Shown: positions 13,725-18,994 of the stretch, one piece after another
Numbering within the stretch: position 1 is the first letter of the stretch
How the letters are laid out: each line of letters starts with the position of its first letter
Origin: Nanobdellota archaeon
GTDB taxonomy: Archaea > Nanobdellota > Nanobdellia > SCGC-AAA011-G17 > GW2011-AR17
Assembly: GCA_030018575.1 (NCBI GenBank)
Contig: JASEIA010000013.1
Location: forward strand, 1 to 20,791
Direction: 5' to 3'
Length of the DNA stretch: 20,791 nt
Program-made: the position numbers and the translations under genes
The notes under the pieces: model-generated
What the model saw: the letters and a program-made list of their open reading frames with translations, nothing else
Databases searched by the model: none
What the model was told of the DNA's origin: nothing

Positions 13725-14126
13725 ATGAAAGTCATAATCAAGCCGGACATGGCAAAGGCAAAATCACTTGGGGAAACTTCTATTATTACGCTAAGCAGGC
13801 TGAAGGAAACAGATATGGAGAAGTATCCATCAAATACGCTGAAAGACTATTATGACATCATAAAGGGGCTTTTGGAAGCTTTGCTTTACATGGAAGGGGT
13901 AAAGATGATGGGAGAGAGCAGCCATTATGAGACGATAGAATATGCCTGCGAAAGATACAAGATGGGGGAAAGCACAAGGGTATTTCTTCAGGAAATGAGG
14001 GATTACAGAAACAGGTTTTCTTATGAGGGGTTTTCTGTGCAGGGCAGCTATATACGGCTGAACAGGAAAAAGATAGACGAGATTGTTCAAAAGCTGATAG
14101 GGCTTGTTGATGAGAAGATAAGCTAG
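13725..14126 (+). CDS. HEPN-domain protein (toxin-like partner)
   Basis: A 133-residue all-helical protein. The central LKDYYDIIKGLLEALLYMEG (39-58) and EMRDYRNRFSYEG (90-102) segments are typical of archaeal HEPN proteins paired with MNT nucleotidyltransferases. The usual RNase signature RX4HXY is altered: R95-NRFS-Y100-E-G, so the catalytic His is replaced by Tyr and the AMPylatable Tyr position is Gly. It may therefore be a divergent or non-RNase HEPN. It starts 2 nt after the nucleotidyltransferase stop, without a strong ribosome binding site, so translation is probably coupled. Confidence 0.75.
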   Translation: MKVIIKPDMAKAKSLGETSIITLSRLKETDMEKYPSNTLKDYYDIIKGLLEALLYMEGVKMMGESSHYETIEYACERYKMGESTRVFLQEMRDYRNRFSYEGFSVQGSYIRLNRKKIDEIVQKLIGLVDEKIS

Positions 14127-14146
14127 TTGCATAATCAAACCAAAAT

Positions 14147-14155
14147 ACTTAAATA
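14147..14155 (+). promoter_or_regulatory. TATA box of the pilin-like gene
   Basis: ACTTAAATA, with expected transcription start near 14177 and a leader of about 35 nt that carries a GGTGAT ribosome binding site at 14202-14207. Confidence 0.5.
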
Positions 14156-14210
14156 CACTTTAAGGCACTTATAATGCAGCAATAATTACTAAAAACAAGA
14201 AGGTGATACT

Positions 14211-14756
14211 ATGAGTATGAATAAGAAAGGCGCGATTGAAATGTCAATGACCACAATCATTGTGGTTATTCTTGGCATTACACTGCTGTCATTGGGGCTT
14301 ATGTTTGTAAAGAACATATTCTCAGACATAGGCGGCTCAAGCGCAAAAATGGCTGATCTGGCTGACAAGCAGATGATGGAAATGTTTGGCGAAAGCGAGG
14401 ACCCGTTATCCTTACCGAGAGATCAGGCTAAAATTGGGCAAGGTGATGAAGATATCCTTGATATAGGCATACGCAATACAGGAGAAGACCAGGGTAAGTT
14501 TAGTCTAAAGAGCATAGAAGTTGTCTCAAAACCAGGAGCTTTCAAAGGAGACGCATTAAAATGGCTCTCATGGGACAAAACAGAAAGCACAATACTTAGC
14601 GGAAAGGCAAAAACAGGAAAAATATTGATAGCAGTTCCTTCAAATGCCAATCTGGGCACTTACCAGTTTAAGATAACATTAAGCTGTAACTTACCAGACG
14701 TATGCCCAATTGGCGGGGAGCCGACGGCATCATTCTTCATAAAAGTGGTAAGCTGA
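14211..14756 (+). CDS. Type IV pilin/archaellin-like protein
   Basis: A 181-residue protein with a class III signal peptide. A short basic leader (MSMNKKG) precedes AIEMSMTTIIVVILGITLLSLGLMF, a hydrophobic helix with the Glu at +3 typical of type IV pilin-like assembly. Cleavage by a prepilin peptidase after KKG is predicted. The ectodomain (about 45-181) is beta-rich and has two cysteines (LSCNLPDVC) that could form a disulfide. Two in-frame ATGs (14211 and 14217) are possible; GGTGAT lies 3 nt before the first and 9 nt before the second, so the start is ambiguous by two residues. Monocistronic, between a TATA box and a strong terminator. Pilus subunit or minor surface protein is inferred. 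Confidence 0.75.
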   Translation: MSMNKKGAIEMSMTTIIVVILGITLLSLGLMFVKNIFSDIGGSSAKMADLADKQMMEMFGESEDPLSLPRDQAKIGQGDEDILDIGIRNTGEDQGKFSLKSIEVVSKPGAFKGDALKWLSWDKTESTILSGKAKTGKILIAVPSNANLGTYQFKITLSCNLPDVCPIGGEPTASFFIKVVS

Positions 14757-14790
14757 CAGCATCAGCTTTCTTTTCTTTTTTTATTTTTTC
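14751..14790 (+). terminator. Hairpin and T-run terminator of the pilin-like gene
   Basis: AGCTGA-CAGCA-TCAGCT (6-bp stem, 5-nt loop, 14751-14767) followed by a T-rich tract to 14790. The stop codon of the gene lies inside the left arm. This is a well-formed intrinsic-type terminator for an archaeon, where T-runs alone often suffice. Confidence 0.75.
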
Positions 14791-14795
14791 TATAG

Positions 14796-14804
14796 CTTTA
14801 TATA
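14796..14804 (+). promoter_or_regulatory. TATA box of the Nop2/Sun methyltransferase gene
   Basis: CTTTATATA centred about 27 bp before the ATG at 14828, predicting a leaderless transcript. No ribosome binding site is seen before that ATG. Confidence 0.6.
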
Positions 14805-14827
14805 CCCCTTAATTCTCTTTTAACAGC

Positions 14828-15694
14828 ATGGACAATGAGTTTACAGCAAGGTACATTGAATTGGGAGCAAATGCTGAAATCTTCAAGTATCAGGAATGCA
14901 TCAGGGTAAACCCTCTTAAGATAACTGCAGAGGCGCTGGCTGAAAGAATAAAAAAGAAAGGGTTCGTGCTTGAAAAAGTCAAGTTCCTTGAAAACGGGTA
15001 TTTTGTGAAAAAGGCAAGGCACTCAATATCAGCCCTGCCTGAATACCTGCACGGATATTTCTATATACAGGAGGCTGCTTCGCAATTGCCGGCACAAGTC
15101 CTGAACCCTTCAAAGGAAGACATTGTATTGGATGCGTGCGCAGCTCCCGGCGGAAAGGCAACGCAATTGGCTGTAAAGGCAAAGGCAGTAATTGCAGTTG
15201 AAAGCCAGCACAACAGGATGCCTGCATTGCTGAACAATATAGAAAGAATGGGCATGAAAAACATCATTTGCTGCAACACAGACGCAAGGACATTTGAGCC
15301 TGAGATGAAATTCACAAAAATCCTTGTTAATGCGCCCTGCTCAGGAAACTACATTTCAGACAATAAATGGTTTGGAAAGCAAAAAATCACGAATTTCACT
15401 GAGAGAGCTGAAATCCAAAAAGAGATTTTAGGCAATGTGGCAAATCTTTTAGAAGACAAAGGCGAATTGGTTTACAGCACCTGCTCTTTGGAGCCTGAAG
15501 AGGATGAAATAGTTGTTGACTGGGCAATAAAAGAGCTTGGAATGAAAGTAATAGACATCGACTGCATAGGCGACAAGGGGATAAGCAGCCCTTTTGGAAA
15601 GGAATTGGACAAGCAAGTTGAAAAATGCAGGCGCTTGTGGCCTTACAAGACAAGAACCCAGGGCTTTTTCATTGCAAAAATGGCATTGAGGTAA
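14828..15694 (+). CDS. NOL1/NOP2/Sun-family RNA m5C methyltransferase
   Basis: A 288-residue SAM-dependent methyltransferase. Motif I is DACAAPGGKATQLA (102-115). Motif IV is VNAPCSG with C171 (167-173), and motif VI is YSTCSLEPEEDE with the catalytic C219. The two-cysteine arrangement is the hallmark of RsmB/Nop2-type cytosine-C5 methyltransferases. Motif IV normally reads DAPCSG; here Asp is replaced by N168, which may affect catalysis. There is no C-terminal PUA extension in this protein, but the next gene supplies a PUA domain 3 nt later, so the two may act together on rRNA or tRNA. Leaderless start inferred from the TATA position. Confidence 0.9.
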   Translation: MDNEFTARYIELGANAEIFKYQECIRVNPLKITAEALAERIKKKGFVLEKVKFLENGYFVKKARHSISALPEYLHGYFYIQEAASQLPAQVLNPSKEDIVLDACAAPGGKATQLAVKAKAVIAVESQHNRMPALLNNIERMGMKNIICCNTDARTFEPEMKFTKILVNAPCSGNYISDNKWFGKQKITNFTERAEIQKEILGNVANLLEDKGELVYSTCSLEPEEDEIVVDWAIKELGMKVIDIDCIGDKGISSPFGKELDKQVEKCRRLWPYKTRTQGFFIAKMALR

Positions 15695-15697
15695 AAC

Positions 15698-16150
15698 ATG
15701 GATTTCAAAACATTCGTATCAAAATTTGCAGGGATAGCGATAGAATACATTAGGATAGGAAACAAGTATTTCCTTGCAGAAGCTTCGCTAGTTGAGCTTT
15801 CAAAGAAGCTGAACTGCAAGATAGAGTCAATCGGCCTTTTTTTAGGCGAGGAAAAAGACGGCAAATTCAGCCCGGGCCCTGCCTTGCTTGAAATACTTGC
15901 AAAAGTCTCAGGGGAAAAGGCTTTTGTAAATTACATCGGCGAAATAGACTTTCTTTACGGCAGGGGCTTAAAGAAAAGGCACATTACCTCCTTTACAGGG
16001 GGCTCAAAAGAAGGGTTTTTCAAGCTTATACAGAATGAGCATGACGAGAACATAGGCTATGGCAAGATTTCAAAAGAGCTGGATTCTGAAAATGCTGAAA
16101 TAGCCAATATGCTGGACAAAGGCGACTATATAAGAAGGGAAAAGCAATAG
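15698..16150 (+). CDS. Nip7-like PUA-domain protein
   Basis: A 150-residue protein. The N-terminal alpha/beta part (1-75) is followed by a PUA-type RNA-binding domain (about 77-147): IDFLYGRGLKKRHI, a glycine-rich strand, NIGYGKIS, and a final DKGDYIRRE resembling the (D/H)xGEYLR ending of Nip7 and other PUA proteins. Nip7 acts in pre-rRNA processing and large-subunit assembly; archaeal members bind RNA. The ATG lies 3 nt after the methyltransferase stop, with GAGGT overlapping the end of that gene. Operon partnership suggests that it delivers or positions rRNA for methylation. Confidence 0.75.
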   Translation: MDFKTFVSKFAGIAIEYIRIGNKYFLAEASLVELSKKLNCKIESIGLFLGEEKDGKFSPGPALLEILAKVSGEKAFVNYIGEIDFLYGRGLKKRHITSFTGGSKEGFFKLIQNEHDENIGYGKISKELDSENAEIANMLDKGDYIRREKQ

Positions 16151-16166
16151 GTTTTATAAAGAAAGG

Positions 16167-16174
16167 TTTAAATA
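16167..16174 (+). promoter_or_regulatory. TATA box of the S17e-Alba operon
   Basis: TTTAAATA, placed about 26 bp before 16196, just upstream of the AAGGAG ribosome binding site (16199-16204). A second TATA-like CTTATATA at 16184-16191 would instead place the start of transcription at the ATG, so two start sites are possible. Confidence 0.5.
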
Positions 16175-16212
16175 CCTACCTAGCTTATATAGAGCATAAG
16201 GAGAGTAACAAC

Positions 16213-16407
16213 ATGGGACGTATAAAGACGACAATGATAAAGAGAAACACAAAGAAGCTGGTCAGGGAGCATGGAGAGGCGCTTTCCGGGGATTTTGCAG
16301 CCAATAAAAAGGCTATAGGAAAAGTTACCATAATATCCTCAAAAAAGCTCAGGAACATTGTGGCTGGTTATGCTGCAAGGCTTATGAAAAAAGCCAAGAA
16401 GGAATAA
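16213..16407 (+). CDS. rps17e: Ribosomal protein S17e
   Basis: A 64-residue basic protein of the small ribosomal subunit, found in archaea and eukaryotes. It starts MGRIKTTMIKRNTKKLV, has DFAANKKAI in the middle and SSKKLRNIVAGYAARLMKK near the end, the conserved helix-turn motif of S17e. Length is that of archaeal S17e. The ATG has a strong AAGGAG site about 8 nt upstream. The Alba gene follows after 14 nt with its own ribosome binding site. Confidence 0.92.
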   Translation: MGRIKTTMIKRNTKKLVREHGEALSGDFAANKKAIGKVTIISSKKLRNIVAGYAARLMKKAKKE

Positions 16408-16421
16408 AAATAGGAGGACAG

Positions 16422-16712
16422 ATGGACGAAAACGAGCATGTAATCTTTGTAGGAAGCAAGCCTTTCATGAACTATGTTACAGGCGTTGTAATGCAGTTCA
16501 CGACCCAAAATGCCGAGAATGTCACGATAAAGGCACGAGGGAAGTTCATATCAAAGGCTGTTGACATTGCAGAGGTTGCTGCGAAGAGATTCCTTGACAA
16601 CACTGTTGTTGTGGGAAGCATACAGACGGACAGCGAGGAATTCAAGAACAAGGAAGGAAGGCAGATAAGGGTAAGCACTATTGCCCTTGCATTGCAAAAG
16701 AAGCAAGGCTAG
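16422..16712 (+). CDS. albA: Alba (Sac10b family) DNA/RNA-binding chromatin protein
   Basis: A 96-residue protein matching Alba: VIFVGSKPFMNYVTGVVMQF with the DNA-contacting lysine in GSKPFM (K13), then VTIKARGKFISKAVDIAEVAAKRF and IRVSTIALALQKK. It forms dimers that coat DNA or RNA. The start is fixed by GGAGG 4 nt before the ATG. Second gene of the S17e operon; linkage of a ribosomal protein with Alba fits its reported RNA-binding role. Confidence 0.95.
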   Translation: MDENEHVIFVGSKPFMNYVTGVVMQFTTQNAENVTIKARGKFISKAVDIAEVAAKRFLDNTVVVGSIQTDSEEFKNKEGRQIRVSTIALALQKKQG

Positions 16713-16751
16713 AAATAAAGTTTTAGCTGCAGGCAAACAATTAGTTCTATG

Positions 16752-17033
16752 CTATCCTATGTAAGACGCGTATTCAGGCTGTTTTGTATGCTCCGGCTCA
16801 ACGTGAGACCATTGAATTCCGTTTGGAGTATGTGTTATTTTCCCGCTTTTCCAGAGATAATGCAGGACTACTTTTAATGTCTGGTGCATAACCTGCTTTG
16901 GAAGCTTCTTTTTTAATTCAGGCATTGAAAGCGGCTGATAGCTCTGCTTCAGAATATCCTCAACCATCATAATGGTGTTAAGATTAGGGCTTCTTGCGTG
17001 CTTTGAATGGTCTTTTAGGCTGTTCTTTGTCAT
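16752..17033 (-). CDS. Small winged-helix protein
   Basis: A 93-residue basic protein with a central winged-helix fold (about 20-75): MMVEDILKQSYQPLSMPELKKKLP, then a recognition helix QVMHQTLKVVLHYLWKSGKI and a short beta-wing THTPNGIQW. The flanks are polar and probably disordered. A DNA-binding regulator is likely. Its own promoter carries overlapping TATCA/TGATA inverted repeats, which suggests autoregulation. It converges on the Alba gene, 39 nt apart. No recognised family name. Confidence 0.7.
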   Translation of the reverse strand: MTKNSLKDHSKHARSPNLNTIMMVEDILKQSYQPLSMPELKKKLPKQVMHQTLKVVLHYLWKSGKITHTPNGIQWSHVEPEHTKQPEYASYIG

Positions 17034-17078
17034 ATCAGTATCAACTGATATAAATAATATATCAATAAGTATATAAAT
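17033..17078 (-). promoter_or_regulatory. TATA box and palindromes of the winged-helix gene
   Basis: Minus-strand ATTTATATACTT (TATA, 17068-17078) is followed downstream by two overlapping inverted repeats: TGATAT...ATATCA (17046-17064) and TATCAG...CTGATA (17033-17050). The expected start of transcription (near 17048) falls between them, and the second repeat reaches the ATG. A dimeric repressor site is inferred. Confidence 0.5.
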
Positions 17079-17293
17079 GTTTGGCTAAAATGTGTCATCC
17101 AATAGGGTAAGTGATAATGCTATTTTTGTTCTATCGGAAGTGAAGGTTTTTAGAGGCAAAAAAATAAAGCAGAACAATATTATGCATTAACCCTTAATTG
17201 GATTGATAAAAATAATCTGCAATCAGAAGAAGAATTCTATCAAGAGCAAAAATTCAACCTCTTAAAAAGGTATAATATCCCTTTTTTCAAATC

Positions 17294-17314
17294 AGGAAGG
17301 TTTTCCACCTTCCT
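17294..17314 (-). terminator. Hairpin AGGAAGG-N7-CCTTCCT
   Basis: A perfect 7-bp stem with a 7-nt loop. On the minus strand a T-run precedes it and a mixed A-rich stretch follows; on the plus strand T-rich sequence precedes it and an A-run follows. Neither side gives a clean terminator, so it may be a structural element of the surrounding segment. Confidence 0.3.
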
Positions 17315-17441
17315 AAAAACAACTTTTGCACTCTTTCTTACATTTGGGATTACCTAACCAACGAATTTCAGGAACATCATTTTACATAGCGCAAGCTTTC
17401 TCATTTTCACAAAAGAAGGCTGATATGAACTCGGAAATCAT
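17313..17441 (-). pseudogene. Decayed small cysteine-rich frame
   Basis: From the ATG at 17441 a frame encodes MISEFISAFFCENEKACAM, then a TAA (17382-17384). It then continues in the same frame as NDVPEIRWLGNPKCKKECKS-CF to a TAG at 17313-17315. The second half has a Cx3Cx2C cluster. Forty-one sense codons interrupted by one stop suggest a remnant of a small metal-binding protein, but the length is short enough for chance. Confidence 0.25.
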
Positions 17442-17470
17442 ATAGAAAGAAGAGATACTCCAACCGCTAA

Positions 17471-17489
17471 AAATGAAGAGCCTTCATTT
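17471..17489. repeat. Perfect inverted repeat AAATGAAG-AGC-CTTCATTT
   Basis: An 8-bp stem with a 3-nt loop inside the 440-bp segment. It would form a stable hairpin in either transcript. Confidence 0.5.
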
Positions 17490-17544
17490 CGCATGGAAAT
17501 TATAAATTTCACTCAATTTATTGGATGACACCCTTACCCCAAAA

Positions 17545-17552
17545 TTATATAA
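17545..17552 (+). promoter_or_regulatory. TATA box of the HATPase-domain gene
   Basis: TTATATAA centred about 28 bp before the GTG at 17577, predicting a leaderless transcript with a GTG start. Confidence 0.55.
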
Positions 17553-17576
17553 ACCAATACACACTTACCCTCGCCT

Positions 17577-18037
17577 GTGGAGCCAATCAAAGTAACTGAA
17601 TTCAGCGGAAGCATAAAAGATGTGTGCGGGGATTTTGAAGGATTCAGCCCGCTTGCCTGCATGGAATGCGAAAATGAGGAAAGCTTTGAAATTGGTGTAT
17701 GGGAAATGGTGTATAATGCAGTTAGGGCCGGAAACAAATACCCTGTAAACAGCAAACCCTTGCCGCCTCAAGATTCGCACGTAATACTCAGGCTGCACCA
17801 TGGGCAAAAAGGAATTGTTGCAGAGGTAGAAGACCATGGGGAAGGGATACCTGGCAGGATTATAGACATTCTAAAAAAAGAAACTTACAATGAGGATTTT
17901 ATTTACAGGGATGAGAAAGGCGATGAACGGGGGAGGGGTTTCATAACTTAAGGCTTGCGCTAAATAAAGGAGATATTGCAGCAGTCGGATTCAACGAAAA
18001 AAGGAATGTAATCTACTTAATGGCTCTCTATAGATAG
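17577..18037 (+). pseudogene. HATPase_c-domain (anti-sigma-like kinase fold) gene with a -1 frameshift
   Basis: From the GTG at 17577 the frame gives 124 residues with GHKL ATP-binding motifs: an N-box with E43 and N47 (WEMVYNAVRAGN), a G1-box D86-H-G-E-G-I-P (EVEDHGEGIP), and GRGF (119-122). It then stops at 17949-17951. The -1 frame continues without interruption from TTA at 17948 as LRLALNKGDIAAVGF...NVIYLMALYR to a TAG at 18035-18037, which is the expected C-terminal strand region of the domain. A one-base deletion near 17940-17950, a sequencing error or a programmed shift would explain it. The fold resembles RsbW-type small kinases; no partner is nearby. It overlaps the 3' end of the convergent CoaE gene by 21 nt. 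Confidence 0.65.
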
Positions 18038-18607
18038 CTTTTTCCACACTTTTTTTACTTCTTTTTCAAGATTGTTTAAAGAGCTGTTATTGTTTATCAC
18101 ATACTCCGCCTTTTTTGCCTTTTCTTTTTGTGATAGCTGGATATTAATCCGCTTTAATGCCTCCTCTTTTGATAATTCCCTGTTTCTTTGCAATATTCTT
18201 CTTAACTGCACTTCTTTATCAGCGCATACCATTATTGTCTTATTCATTTTCTTGTCCATGCCTGACTCAAACAGCAGGGCGGCTTCAACAATTGTAATCC
18301 CATTGCTTTTCACAAGCCTTGCAATTTCCTTATCCACATAAGGCCAGACAATGGATTCAAGCTTTTGCATCTTTGACTTGCCGCTGAATACAATTTTAGC
18401 TAATCTGTGCCTATTCACACTCAGGCGACAGAAATCAATTGATGATAATCCAAAGGCAAAAAGAATCTTAAGCTTTATCCGGGCATTCTTATCATAAAGC
18501 TCATGCACTATCCTGTCAGCATCTATCACTTTCGCGCCTAACGCCTTAAAAAAAGAGGCGGCGGCTGACTTTCCTGTTGCAATGTTGCCTGTAAGCCCTA
18601 TGAGCAT
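18017..18607 (-). CDS. coaE: Dephospho-CoA kinase (CoaE type)
   Basis: A 196-residue P-loop kinase that phosphorylates the ribose 3'-OH of dephospho-CoA, the last step of CoA synthesis. It has the Walker A GNIATGKS (7-14), VIDADRIVHELY with the substrate-binding DAD motif, VEAALLFESGMD, and the lid/late region LRRILQRNRELSKEEALKRI. An in-frame ATG exists at 18661, but the homologous region starts at MLIGLTGN (18607), and a TATA element sits 26 bp upstream of that ATG, so 18607 is chosen. Many archaea use an unrelated GTP-dependent enzyme for this step, so a bacterial-type CoaE here is notable. Confidence 0.88.
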   Translation of the reverse strand: MLIGLTGNIATGKSAAASFFKALGAKVIDADRIVHELYDKNARIKLKILFAFGLSSIDFCRLSVNRHRLAKIVFSGKSKMQKLESIVWPYVDKEIARLVKSNGITIVEAALLFESGMDKKMNKTIMVCADKEVQLRRILQRNRELSKEEALKRINIQLSQKEKAKKAEYVINNNSSLNNLEKEVKKVWKKLSIESH

Positions 18608-18629
18608 ATTATAGCTATTGGTGGAAAGC

Positions 18630-18637
18630 TTTTTATA
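18630..18637. promoter_or_regulatory. Shared AT-rich promoter core between coaE and the exported-protein genes
   Basis: TTTTTATA reads as TATAAAAA on the minus strand, centred 26 bp before the coaE ATG (leaderless). On the plus strand it would place a start near 18660, just before the AGGAGTGAGGTG ribosome-binding region of the next gene. Divergent use of one core is inferred. Confidence 0.45.
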
Positions 18638-18676
18638 GGTATCTTTCTTTGGATATAGCAAGGAGTGAGGTGTAAA

Positions 18677-18994
18677 TTGAAAGCAAAAATCGTTTTTATC
18701 GTGTTGATAGTCGCGCTGCTGTGCACGTCAATAGTGTCAGCAGGATTTTCTGACTGGCTGACAGGCAAGGCAGTAAGCCTGAAGAGCCTGTTTGGCAAGA
18801 AAGCGGTTAGCCCGCAGCCGGCGGCAGCAAAAAGCCCGGTAGCTGTCACAGTGTCTTCTGCTGAATGGAGTAAAGGCGTAAAGGCAGACCAGCTTGCAGG
18901 GCTTCCTGACAGTGCATTCTGGGTGCATGTTGAGAACAGGCTTATGCAGGCAGAGAACTGGATGAAGCAGTTTGACAATGGGGTGAGAGCATGA
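18677..18994 (+). CDS. Short exported protein with TGKAVS motif
   Basis: About 105 residues. The chosen TTG start at 18677 follows GAGGTG by 4 nt and gives MKAKIVFIVLIVALLCTSIVSAG, a clean signal peptide; a GTG at 18665 is possible but directly abuts its AGGA. After the predicted cleavage site come FSDWLTGKAVSLKSLFGKK, a Pro/Ala-rich linker, and a C-terminal helix with SAEWSKGVKADQL and WVHVENRLMQAENWMKQF. The TGKAVS hexapeptide also follows the membrane helix of the thioredoxin-fold protein. The stop overlaps the next ATG (ATGA), so it is probably co-translated with the larger exported protein. Function unknown. Confidence 0.7.
   Translation: MKAKIVFIVLIVALLCTSIVSAGFSDWLTGKAVSLKSLFGKKAVSPQPAAAKSPVAVTVSSAEWSKGVKADQLAGLPDSAFWVHVENRLMQAENWMKQFDNGVRA

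Larger units (their letters stand above)
17092..17531. mobile_element. 440-bp segment with 13-bp terminal inverted repeats (MITE-like or element remnant)
   Basis: GTGTCATCCAATA at 17092-17104 is repeated exactly, inverted, at 17519-17531. The enclosed AT-rich DNA has no intact gene but has two strong hairpins (17294-17314 and 17471-17489) and a decayed minus-strand frame. No target-site duplication was seen. A second inverted match, AGGGTAAGTG (17104-17113) to CACTTACCCT (17562-17571), lies partly outside. Mobile origin is inference. Confidence 0.4.

Noticed and set aside
18665..18676. GTG at 18665 as start of the short exported protein
   Set aside because: The AGGA abuts it and the added residues MRCK do not improve the signal peptide; the TTG at 18677 has a properly spaced GAGGTG.
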